Below, one piece after another: positions 55,222-64,000 of a stretch of 64,000 bases of DNA (its first letter is position 1; every line of letters begins with the position of its first letter). The notes under the pieces were generated by a model, which ran no database searches, was not told where the DNA came from, and worked only from the letters and a program-made list of their open reading frames with translations. The translations under genes were made by a program, and so were the position numbers. The DNA lies in assembly GCA_011037195.1 (NCBI GenBank), contig JAAEAF010000220.1, positions 62,001-126,000 on the forward strand, written 5' to 3'. The DNA comes from Triatoma infestans. Lineage: Eukaryota > Arthropoda > Insecta > Hemiptera > Reduviidae.

Positions 55222-56140
55222 TTCAGTGCTTATAATGAATTTAGGTGCGAATATCTAAGCCTGCAGCATATGTTTCGCTATCACCTCCGCGAAATATATA
55301 ATTCCTCATCACGTGGTATGGAAAACTCAGAAAGACTCGTGTAAAATCAGAGTGGTATTTAACGCATCCGCTAAAGATGTTAACAACATTTCTCTTAACG
55401 ATTGCTTAATGCTAGGGCCCAAACTTCAACGGGACATTCATGCCATTTTATTATCATTTCGTTTGCATGCCGTGGCGTTGTGCGCCGATATCGAGAAAAT
55501 GTATCGCCAAATATTGGTGCGTCCGGAGGATCGCGTACACCAACACATTGTTTGTCGTACTGGCTCCAACGCGACCATTCAAGAAATGGAGCTCAACACT
55601 GTAACATACGGTTTAACTCCTTCTGCCTTTCTGGCTCAGCGTGTTCTCATTCAACTCGCGCATGATGAGGGTGAACGATTTCCTCTTGCCTCTCAGGCGC
55701 TCCGGCATTGCACATACGTCGATGATATCATCACCGGTGCCCCTAATATTGATGCCGCACAGACACTTCGCCATCAACTCATTGAATTACTAAATAAAGG
55801 TGGATTCACCTTGAAAAAATGGTCATCAAACCACTCAGACCTCTTCAATGAATGGCAGGATGATCCGCATTGTTCTGCGATACGATTTCACGCTGATGAT
55901 ATTTCAATTAAAATTCTGGGAATCCTATGGGATCCTTATCTGACAGTTTCGTTTTTCTGTTTCGCCATTCGAAGGTGAGCTCTCCAAAAGAAATCTACTT
56001 TCATACATTGCTCGTATTTTCGATCCTTTAGGTTTTTTAGCTCCCATTACGTCCACGTTAAAAATTCTGCTGCAACAGTTATGGATCGCAAATCTAGATT
56101 GGGATGACCCGTTACCTATTCACTTAAATTCAACGCCAAT
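55222..56140 (+). pseudogene. Reverse transcriptase of the BEL/Pao element
   Basis: After a broken connector (55222-55312, where YIIPHHVV can be read in one frame), the frame 55313-55978 holds CKIRVVFNASAK, LNDCLMLGPKLQRDI, ALCADIEKMYRQILV (motif A with its Asp), VTYGLTPSAFLAQRVL (motif B) and TYVDDIITG at 55712-55738 (motif C with both catalytic Asp). GGFTLKKWSSN follows. A frameshift near 55950 moves reading to SYIARIFDPLGFLAPIT (55999-56049), the end of the RT thumb. The polymerase core itself is uninterrupted between motifs A and C. The reverse transcriptase copies element RNA into DNA. Confidence 0.92.
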
Positions 56141-56148
56141 AAGCTTCT

Positions 56149-56620
56149 CGAACAACTACCTATTGTATCACGATTTAGCATTCCCCGCTACATATCACAT
56201 TCAAGTCCCTCAATCGTAGACATTGCTGGGTTCTGCGATGCTTCCGCACAGGCCTATGCCGCTGTTTTGTATATTGTATTTCGTGATAACGCCCTCGTTA
56301 CGCCTACGTTATGGATTGCTAAATCCCGTGTAGCTCCATTAAAGCCGCTCACGATTCCTAGACTCGAGTTGTGCGCTGCTTTACTTTTAACTCGTTTATA
56401 TGCTTCGCTCGATTTTTCTCTTTTCGCTCGTGCTCCTCCAAGGATACATTTCTTCTCCGACTCGCGTGACGTGCTTCACTGGCTGCACACACCTCCTCAC
56501 TTGTTAAACACCTTTGTTTTCAAACCGAGTAGTTACTATTCGTGAGCTTGCTTCACAAGCCCAGTGGGCTCATGTACCCACCTCCGACAATCCAGCTGAT
56601 TTAGCCACCAGAGCTATATT
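56149..56620 (+). pseudogene. RNase H domain of the BEL/Pao element
   Basis: AGFCDASAQAYAAVLY at 56224 (first catalytic Asp), PRLELCAALLLTRL at 56360 (catalytic Glu) and HFFSDSRDVLHWL at 56448 (second Asp) follow in order. A frameshift at about 56515 moves reading into VTIRELASQAQWAHVPTSDN, which carries the NPADLATR block at 56589. A frame change near 56140 separates the domain from the RT. The enzyme would remove the RNA strand during reverse transcription. Confidence 0.88.
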
Positions 56621-57677
56621 GCCGTGTAACTTCATTAACGATGACAAAATGCGATTTTGGCTTCGTGGCCCTGCCTTCTTAAATTCTGCTGTTGATGATT
56701 GGCCTGCCCCGTTTGACAGTGCCCAACTTAATCATACTCTTGTGTCACCCGCTGAACCGCAGTGTTTAATTTCTGTAAATTCGTCAAACTCTGATTTAAC
56801 AGACTACATTCAAAACGTTTCTTCATTGGTTAAACTCAAACGTGTTTTCGCCTGGATAACCCGCTTTATTAATAACGCTCGAGCTGCTAAATTTAAATCT
56901 GATTTGTTTCAGGGACCGTTGTCCGCGTCAGAGCTGACTCAGGCTGAGTTAACGTTAGTGCGAATTACTCAGCGTCAGTATTTTCCCCAGCTCACCCGAG
57001 ACTTGAATTCTAACGCTGCCATCGCCATTGCTTACTCCAAATTGTCGCCTTTTTTGGATTCAACCGGTCTCATCAGGGTGGGCGGGAGACTGACCCTCTC
57101 TAAGTTGAGTTTTCATTCAAAGCACCCCCTACTGTTGCCAAAGGTGGCGCATCTATCTCGACTTATATGTGTTCACTTTCATGTTATGTATTTACACACG
57201 GGCCCTAACACTGTGTTACCCGCTATTCGTTCGCAATTTTGGATACTTTCTCTTCGTAGTCTTCTTCGTCAATGCATACACAGCTGCATTACGTGTCACC
57301 GTTTTAGGGCTCAGACTTATCAACCCTTAATGGCGCCGCTTCCGGCACACCGCGACGAATTTATACGACCGTTCGCTCATGTTGGAGTGGATTTCGCTGG
57401 TCCGTTTTCCACTCGCGCCTCAATACTTCGCAAATACCACCTAACTAAGGGTTATCTATGTTTATTCATATGTTTCGCTTTCCGCCCTCCAGTCAACGTG
57501 GGCGACGTAGTATACATCAAGTATGCCAACACCTCTCCGCTTTCGTGGCCATTGGAGCGCATCCTTAACTTCTTCCCTGGACCCGATCGTATCTCCCGCG
57601 TCGCCTCCCTTCGCACCCGTGACGGCGTTGTCACTCGTCCGGTGCGCAGTCTCATTCCTCTTCCTGTCCAGGGCTGA
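56620..57677 (+). pseudogene. Integrase of the BEL/Pao element, catalytic core deleted
   Basis: The frame is open from about 56514 to 57677. HPLLLPKVAHLSRLICVHFH with HTGP, then SCITCHRFRAQTYQPLM, is the N-terminal HHCC zinc-binding region (57118-57330). HVGVDFAGPF at about 57378 holds the first Asp of the DDE triad. Shortly after YLCLFICFAF (57452-57482) the sequence jumps to PPVNVGDVVYIKYANTSPLS, which belongs to the C-terminal tail. The second Asp, the Glu and most of the core between are missing. The deletion keeps the reading frame, so a shortened protein is encoded that cannot catalyse integration. Confidence 0.88.
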
Positions 57678-57784
57678 GTACAACTCACCCCACTATCCCT
57701 ATCTCCCTGCTTTCTCCGATTCCTTATACCCTATCCTTCCTGGAATTTTCCCATTACGGTACCTTCAGTAAAATCTTAACGATT

Positions 57785-57798
57785 TTAGGTGGGCGGTA
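57785..57798 (+). promoter_or_regulatory. Polypurine tract
   Basis: TAGGTGGGCGGTA lies immediately before the 3' LTR, the position of the plus-strand priming site. Confidence 0.65.
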
Positions 57799-58460
57799 TG
57801 TTTGATCTCCTGACAGCTTTTTGTCTCCCAATGTATACCTTTTGCAACACATATGTTACTTTCGGCTGTTGTCGTAATTACGATAACTTCCGATTGCATA
57901 TTGTCCGGTTCACCTCCAATCAGTTAGTTCTGTACTAGTTCTGTTCGAAAACTGTTGTACCATACGCTCGTACACGCACGGAAGTGCTCTCTATTTTCCA
58001 CCGTGCTACCCCGCATGTTAAGTGCATTTCGTTTTCTCTCTGTTAGTTTACCGCAAAGTATACGAGCGTGTCGTTTCTCGCCTCTTTCGTTACACCGCAT
58101 TTTCACGGGTACGCAGTTTTCCGTTATTCTCGTTACACCGCATGTTCCCGCTTAAGTACAGTACATCATACAAAGGAATCTACTTATGCCTACTTGGCCT
58201 TCAATCTGCTCGCCTTTTAGACTGGAGGACACCATCTACGTTCACAAAGGTATCTGGGGCCAGGGGGAGTGGGGGAGTCGACTCTCTTTTCCTTTTGGGA
58301 TCCCTTTCCTTGGAGCGTTGTTAAGCCAGTGTCCATATCTTACAAGGTAAGCGTTCTATTATTCATACTTATTTGAATTAGTATTCTCTGTTTCCCCGCA
58401 TTAAGAACTACACCCTATCAAGTACAGTCCACTTACCGCTTTGTTTGACAAGATCAGACA
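57799..58460 (+). repeat. 3' LTR of the BEL/Pao element
   Basis: 662 bp, beginning TGTTTGATC and ending CAGACA. Compared with the 5' LTR, differences cluster in the first 130 bp and around 58145. Small open frames within it are the same in both LTRs and are not genes. Confidence 0.95.
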
Positions 58461-58465
58461 TTTGT
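58461..58465 (+). repeat. Target-site duplication, right copy (TTTGT)
   Basis: Perfect partner of 51591-51595. Confidence 0.9.
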
Positions 58466-58639
58466 ACTTGGCACACAAAAATTATCTTCAGTTAATTCAG
58501 TTCAGAGGGGAGTCGCTAACAGTTTTTTATGGGGTGCCAACAAAAAAATTCTCGCGTGAAATGCTCACAGACTTTCAACTTACACCTCTTAGTACAATTA
58601 TATATAAACAAAACAAATTTTCCTTAAATTTCCAAGTTT

Positions 58640-59430
58640 ATCCATACCCTAACATACCTACCAACTAATCTTGGCAGGAAGAGAAGTTGTTATATTGTCA
58701 TCCAGTAGAGAGCGCCAAAAACCCTGAAATTTAAAATTTAACGCCACAAATTTCGAACACCATTAAAAATATATTTTCTTTTTCAGAAAAATGTTTCAAA
58801 TAAAAATGATACACTTATTATGGTACAGTCAGCATAGTAAGTTTAAAGGAAATCCGTTATAGACGCGTTTTCGAGAAAATAACTGAAAAACATGTCCTAC
58901 ATAGTCACACTTCCGGTTAACCGATTTTCTTCACGTTTGGAATTCTAGCAATGCTTCCAATGTATATTAATATTACATAAATGGTACTGTCCCGTATTGA
59001 TGGAGTACTTTTTAAGGAAGCTTAACCTAACTGTTCCCCAAGAAATCCCCGCCAAAAAAATCAATTTTCCCGGGAAAATGTTTCAAACACTAGTGATAGA
59101 GGGATTCATGTAAATGGTATACAAAGTTAAAAAGAAAATCGTTGGAGCTGTTTTCAAGAAAAATTCTGCAATTCCCACTTCCGGCTGATGGATTTTGCCC
59201 GAAAACTTCGTGTCAGATATGGTGATTATGTTAACTTTGAGCTTCCTGCAATTTATTGACTTCCTGTAATATTCAGACTCTGCCACAAAATATTTGGTTC
59301 ACACAAGGCCACACCATTCGCTAAAAAAACTTTTTTTTTTCATACTTAGGACACTTTAAAGCATGTATTTCGGGTGAAAACTCAATATGAAAATTTTACC
59401 CGATCGCAATACTTCCTCTTACAAGACTTC
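58640..59430 (-). repeat. Family D repeat, long copy (module-3 variant)
   Basis: Variant block CATACCTACCAACTAATCTTGG at 58648 and AGAGAGCGCCAAAAACC. CACTTCCGGTTAACCGATTTTC lies at 58910, CACTTCCGGCTGATGGATTTTG at 59177 (267 bp on), and the 5' end CGATCGCAATACTTCCTCTTAC at 59401. Confidence 0.8.
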
Positions 59431-59439
59431 ACAAAAAAA

Positions 59440-60530
59440 CAAAAAAAATTTAACCCGAGAAACATATTTCCTAATACAAGCGACAAGAAATTGTAAAAAA
59501 AAAGAAGAAAAAAGGGGATAATAAAGTAAAGCAGTTCGAAAAATGATGAATTTTGACCGGTAACTTCGGAGCGGATGTGAAGTTACCCCCTCTTGCAATT
59601 TTCTTTCTTACTCCTAAACTGGGCAGTACCCCCCTCCCAGATTTTGTTCCAATAGAATTTTATCAATTTCGAGTTGACAGGATGTCAGTAAATTGGAGTT
59701 GAAGAGAATGTATATTAAACAAAAATATTGAATATTATTATAAATAATATACAATAAATGAAATTTGGCGGGTGGGGTAAAAAAAAAAGCAAACAGCTGA
59801 TTGTCTGTAAGAGATTAGTACTTTAAAGACCAGCTGGAGGCAAAAGAAAAAAATATATATAGATGGTAAAAAAAAAAAAAATTTTAACATCACGATTTCA
59901 TGACGTCATATTGGTTAAAAAACATCAAAAAACGATAAGAGAAATAGTTTAAACTACAAATAATATCCCTCCTCTGTTGATTATCACGGTGAAACAATCT
60001 TTTAAATATGATTTAAACGGCGGCCTTCCTTATTTGTTTCACTTTTGTTTCTTTGAAACAATAACGTTCAATTATCTCTTCTACATTTGATTTTTTTTTC
60101 ATTTTCTATTTTGTTTCCTGACAGGAAGTATATTTGTTATAGTAAAAACAAAAATCGTGAGTTGTCAATATTCCTAATCGATTTTTTTTCGTTTTATTTA
60201 ATATTGGTTTTAATACGATATATAATAATAGTGTGGCATTTTTTTTATCATTTAAATAGTGAAATGAAATCTATTATACCGAAAGTTTGATAGTTCGATT
60301 CTCAAGCAAAACTATGTTGCTTCTCTCCCCCCTCTCTCACTATATATATATATATAATCCCTAACTTAGTTTAGCCGATTAATGCCTTGCAAAAGACAAA
60401 AGTGAAATTAGTAATATTTATTTTATCAGTTTGTGTACATCACGGAATTTTTATATAACTTTTTTCGTATAAAATAATATTAATTAAAATGCCATTCAAT
60501 TAGTGCGTGTTCAAATAAAAATATTTTTGG
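59440..60530. other. No gene seen
   Basis: AT-rich with long A-runs and a (TA)n tract near 60341-60355. The 67-codon plus frame at 60087-60290 is hydrophobic, AT-driven and not supported. Confidence 0.5.
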
Positions 60531-60534
60531 GAGG

Positions 60535-61210
60535 TGAAACACTCGCCTGATTTTCTCTTACTCTAATCAATACAATTTAATCTAGAAATTTTCTATAAAA
60601 TTGCAACATTACAATGTTTAGTTGGGCTGGCCATAAAAATAATGGTGGGGAATTTTATTTGTATATCTGGGTGGCCTTATGTGGAGCGCTCTATAAGAAA
60701 ACCGCTCTATAAAAATGGTGGTGGGGAATTTTATTTGTATTCTGGGCGGCCTTATGTGGAGCGCTCTATAAGAAAACCAACAAAGCTTGTGAAAATATAA
60801 ATTTAAACTAACTGACAGACCTCTAATTCCCCCCTCTACAAACAATTTTTTCAGAAAAATGTTTCAAATAAAAGTGTTTTACGTTTGCGTCTATCAAGCA
60901 AGCATGCCAAGTTTAAAAAAAAATCGTTGTAACCGTTTTGGGGAAATTCCAATAAACTCAAAAACTATTAAGTCGCACTTGCGGTAAAACCGATCTACTC
61001 CAATTTATGTTCATTTAAAGATGTTTTGAAGGAGAAGGGGTGAGAGTATGGTTTCCTTAAAAAAAATCATTTTATTAAGTTTAGATTCTATAATTGATAT
61101 AAAAAAAACTGACGACAAATGAAACATTTAGTAACAATGATAAGTTTGAAGAAAATTCGTCAGTTAAATATCTGTGGAAACTGCAGTAAGAGGAAGTTGT
61201 TTCTTCAGCC
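60535..61210. repeat. Family D repeat, minus piece joined to a plus piece
   Basis: 60535-61010 is minus (GTGAAACACTCGCCTG, TTTTCTCTTACTC at the 3' end; AGTTTAAAAAAAAATCGTTG at 60910; TCGCACTTGCGGTAAAACCG at 60972). From 61010 the plus pattern resumes (TGTTCATTTAAAG, GAAGGAGAAGGGGTG), ending GCAGTAAGAGGAAGTTG at 61182. The pair is head-to-head. Confidence 0.7.
60641..60778 (+). repeat. Tandem duplication, period about 73 bp
   Basis: Two adjacent units with GGGGAATTTTATTTGTAT, GGTGGCCTTATGTGGAGCGC or GGCGGCCTTATGTGGAGCGC, and TCTATAAGAAAACC. It lies inside a family D copy, within the variant module. Confidence 0.9.
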
Positions 61211-61214
61211 AGCA

Positions 61215-62405
61215 AAAATCAATTTATAAAAAGCGATTACTTATAATTAATTAAGAAAAACTGGACAAATTGCTCTTTTAATTAACAGAAGTAATTAAAA
61301 ATATTTTAAAAATATATGAATGTAATATAATTAATCTAAAAGTTTAATTATTAACTGATTTTGTTTTATAATTTTTCAAATAATTATTTTTAAACTCATT
61401 TCCTTTGATAATTTTTTGTTTTTAACTATGCAAATTATTATGTAGACTAATTTTAATTATAAGTGCATTTTAATGCATAAAACTGTAAAGCTAAGGTCAA
61501 TGCAACGAGAAATTAAACAGAAAGTAACTTGTTGCGCATTCTATCAACTAGTATTACAACTACTAGTTTTCAGACTCTGCTGTTTGAGTGCGTCAACATT
61601 TGACGATATTTACTTCATGGTCGTAAACTTATGCATTATTTTATGAATTCCGAACTTTTCCCTTTTATTTTTATAATTATTATGTTTTTGTTTAATAATA
61701 TGTAAAAATATTAACAAATAATTATTGGCTTAATATTTATGAATGATTCAATGATGAGATAGTTTTAGGTATTATATTGTTTTATTGTATTTTAAATACT
61801 CTGTGGGTGAGTGCATTTTTTTTTTTAAATGATATGTTTCCACGGGTTTTAATTTAAATTTGACTATGAAATTATCCCTCAAATTGGCATAACAAGGAAA
61901 ATGTAATAACCAATGCATAATATCATCTTCTCCTTGAAACACAGTTTACAATGTTGATTTGGTAAGAATTGGTACTTTACATTTCCTACAATTATTCTTG
62001 GAATTTTTTTTTATTTGCCATACGAATTTGCGCTATCACTTTAGTTTTTCACTATTGCAAAGTAACTGCAAATAACTTTCTGCAGGGCTATTCAGCGAAC
62101 TGATATGCGTAAAATATGCATTATAGTTAGAATTTAATACAAAATTTATGCCCTGAGAGAAATAGTTAATCTTAAATCTTTCGATCATGTTTATTATTAT
62201 GATAAATAATCATGGCTAAATTTGCTTAAAAAAATATATATATATATTTTCTAAAGATTTTACATAATCCTGCAGACAGGATAAAAGTTGAAGGTGACGA
62301 TTTTATTAAATAAAAACTTGGCCACAACAATTTAACTATAAAAAAAAATTGACATTTCTCATTTAGCAACTTTATTTTTGTAATGATTCCTTTCTTCCTG
62401 TAAAA
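61215..62405. other. Extremely AT-rich interval, no gene seen
   Basis: Dominated by TTAAT/ATTAT words and A/T runs. No repeat terminus or credible reading frame. Confidence 0.6.
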
Positions 62406-62411
62406 ATGTAG

Positions 62412-63110
62412 AAATAATCTGGTGAGAAACATTCACATAACTTTCTCCTCAATTAACCTCGTAAAATCTCTTAAATTGAATGGAATGCAATCAATAAATT
62501 ATCTTTAAAATGCAACACTGTTTACAATCTCAAGTTTGTGCAGTTCAAATTTTAACCTAACTGATAAGACTCCTCCCAAAACGCTTCTGAAATCCATTTT
62601 TTATGGAACAATGTTCCAAATAAAAATAATAACACTTCTATGCAGCAAGCATCCAAAGTTTAAAGAAAATCTGTATTACCATTTCCGAAAAAAATCCATA
62701 GTTTACAGTGTTCACTCAATGTTCAACAATGTACACTCAAAAACTTATTCTGTAAAATCGCACTTCCAGTTAATCGATTTTCATCATATTAGATATTCTA
62801 AAATAATGATATACTATACTAATTAATACTAATACTATTCTATTATAATATTAATATACCTACTTTGGAAGGCTTCCAAAGTAGGTATATTAATATTATT
62901 GTAGGTTGTCAAACTATACCTTCTTCAGAAGTGGAACTTTAGAGGGAAGCATAACGCAGCTGTTCCCTCAAAATGAAACAGTTTAATCGCTAGAAATCCT
63001 CCTCCATCACAAAAAAAAAATCAATTTTCCCAGGAAAATGTTTCAAACGATAATGATAGGTATTTACTGTGTAGATGTTGTACGAAGTTTAAAGAAAATC
63101 ACTTATTGGA
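62412..63110 (-). repeat. Family D repeat, copy carrying a perfect palindrome
   Basis: ATCTGGTGAGAAACATTCACATAACTTTCTCC is the 3' end. AGTTTAAAGAAAATCTG lies at 62658, GCACTTCCAGTTAATCGATTTTC at 62760, and CCAGGAAAATGTTTCAAACG at 63029. An inverted repeat sits between modules. Confidence 0.75.
62845..62899. repeat. Perfect palindrome, 27-bp arms with a 1-base centre
   Basis: The arm from 62845 to 62871 is exactly complementary to 62873-62899, with a single G at 62872 between. Arms include TACCTACTTTGGAAG and its complement. Confidence 0.97.
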
Positions 63111-63319
63111 GAGGAACATTAGTGTTCGTGAGGTCCGCCGCGTTTTCTTATCAGCTGGGAGGCCAAAATTACTCGCAAAAGTTGCCTGTCTTCTTTTCGC
63201 AATCGGTTACTACTACTGGAATGCAACGTAAAATTAAATTTAGATAGTGCTTCAAGTGGAGAAAAGCCAATGTTTTGTTCTATCATCAAATCACAATTGA
63301 GATTTCCAAAAACCTTAAT

Positions 63320-63605
63320 TCTGTGAAACATGCACACAACTTTCTCTTACTGCAATTAACAAAGCTTCACTAAAATTGAAAAGCAAACAACAATTGAGTA
63401 AAATCGCACTCCCGGTTGATGGATTTTGCCTGAAATCTTCGTGACAGAAGTAGCGGTGCCTTTTCCGGTGACATCTTCTTCATACACACATTTTAGAGAC
63501 CATTCATTAAGAAACATATTTTTTCTGATTCAGGAGATCTTTGAACAAGTACCAACCAGAGATCATTATTTTTCTGATTCAGGAAATTTGATAAAAGTAC
63601 CAAAA
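63320..63605 (-). repeat. Family D repeat, 5' part
   Basis: GTGAAACATGCACACAACTTTCTCTTAC at 63321 is a 3' terminus. After a large internal deletion comes CACTCCCGGTTGATGGATTTTG at 63407 and TTTTCTGATTCAGGAGATC at 63521, with a local duplication of TTTTTCTGATTCAGGA at 63569. Confidence 0.65.
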
Positions 63606-63609
63606 AAAA

Positions 63610-64000
63610 AATTTTCTTGACGAAGTTACATATAGTAAGAGTTCTCAACGCCCTCTGTGGACAGAAATCTATAAATAATAAAATATATTTGCGGTTTTAT
63701 GTTTAGTACCAAGTTTGACCGCAAGAGGTCGACCGCCGCCAACATTGCCACAAAGTTATGTATGTATACCACATAAACTTTTATGTCTCCACCGCCCCGC
63801 GTGTACACTTGTGTGTATAAACTTTTTTCTTGTTCAGTTTATAGTATGATGAAGAGAGAGGGAGAGAGACCCGCCGTTATAGTACCTTTTTATTTTTAGG
63901 ACAGAAATAATACAACACATTGGAATTGTTTTTAAGATTTTTTTTTTTTTGGCCACCAGCTTCGCTGTTGTTTGTATTATGTCGGTTATAAAGTTGTACG
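63610..64000. other. No gene seen
   Basis: Includes an 'AACGCCCTCTGTGGACAG' variant-like word at 63648 and a GA-rich patch at 63855-63870. Nothing coding recognised to the window end. Confidence 0.5.

Larger units (their letters stand above)
51596..58460 (+). mobile_element. BEL/Pao LTR retrotransposon, nearly complete but defective
   Basis: A 6,865-bp element with two 662-bp LTRs (TG...CA), flanked by a perfect 5-bp target-site duplication TTTGT at 51591-51595 and 58461-58465, the duplication length usual for BEL/Pao. Internal order is leader with primer-binding site, gag with DUF1759-type core and CysHis boxes, A17-type protease, reverse transcriptase (YVDD), RNase H, integrase, then a polypurine tract. 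The LTRs differ at about 17 positions (roughly 2.5%), so the insertion looks fairly young. Even so, the coding part has at least five frame breaks and an internal deletion removing most of the integrase catalytic core. It belongs to the BEL/Pao group, not Gypsy or Copia, on the evidence of the gag core, the A17 protease and the integrase flanks. No env is present. Confidence 0.96.

Noticed and set aside
57452..57688. Two minus-strand frames of 73-78 codons over the integrase tail
   Set aside because: They are antisense shadows of the BEL/Pao integrase coding sequence.
60292..60304. Isolated pol III B-box-like word GTTCGATTCTC
   Set aside because: There is no A box at the right distance and no tRNA-like fold. 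It lies in AT-rich filler, so it is probably chance.
1..64000. CRISPR arrays, bacterial operons, phage genes
   Set aside because: No regularly spaced short direct repeats, no compact coding, and the content is entirely eukaryotic transposable elements.

Overview
This window contains no identifiable host protein-coding gene, tRNA gene or complete RNA gene. It is an AT-rich eukaryotic intergenic region made almost entirely of transposable-element remains. An arthropod nuclear genome is the best guess. The basis is a BEL/Pao LTR retrotransposon, a fragment of R1-clade ORF2, a Jockey/I-like non-LTR element, Penelope-like pieces, tRNA-derived SINEs and an orphan 5.8S rRNA with metazoan sequence. 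I cannot name the species.

Layout. 0-6.3 kb: a scrap of non-LTR reverse transcriptase on the minus strand, AT-rich filler and several copies of a dispersed non-coding repeat, here called family D. 6.3-6.7 kb: a probable solo LTR. 7.9-9.35 kb: an orphan 5.8S rRNA, possibly with ITS1, running into about 1 kb of purine-strand GAA/GGA satellite. 9.35-22.7 kb: family D copies in both orientations, with three copies of a tRNA-derived SINE. 22.75-27.47 kb: a decayed Jockey/I-like retrotransposon. 31.75-32.16 kb: an R1-clade ORF2 fragment. 34.55-34.94 kb: a promoter-like GC-richer island. 43.3-44.5 kb: a Penelope-like RT/GIY-YIG remnant, with two further Penelope 3' ends at 27.9 and 32.4 kb. 51.6-58.5 kb: a nearly full BEL/Pao element with 662-bp LTRs and a perfect 5-bp target-site duplication, but broken reading frames and a deleted integrase core. 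58.6-64 kb: more family D copies, a 73-bp tandem duplication and a perfect palindrome with 27-bp arms.

The dominant and least explained component is family D. By my hand count it has roughly 40 pieces covering about a third of the window. It has a hairpin at its 5' end (CTTTCTCTTACT / AGTAAGAGGAAG), an internal TG tract, two to three internal tandem modules of about 290 bp, and a 3' end with a second hairpin (GTGTGA...TCACAC) followed by CAGA and a T-run. It encodes nothing recognisable. Its plan recalls non-autonomous Helitron-like elements (HINE/DINE-1 type), but that is inference. Several copies lie as close head-to-head inverted pairs.

All repeat boundaries were estimated by eye and may be off by tens of bases, except for the BEL/Pao LTRs, two SINEs and the palindrome, which were placed base by base.
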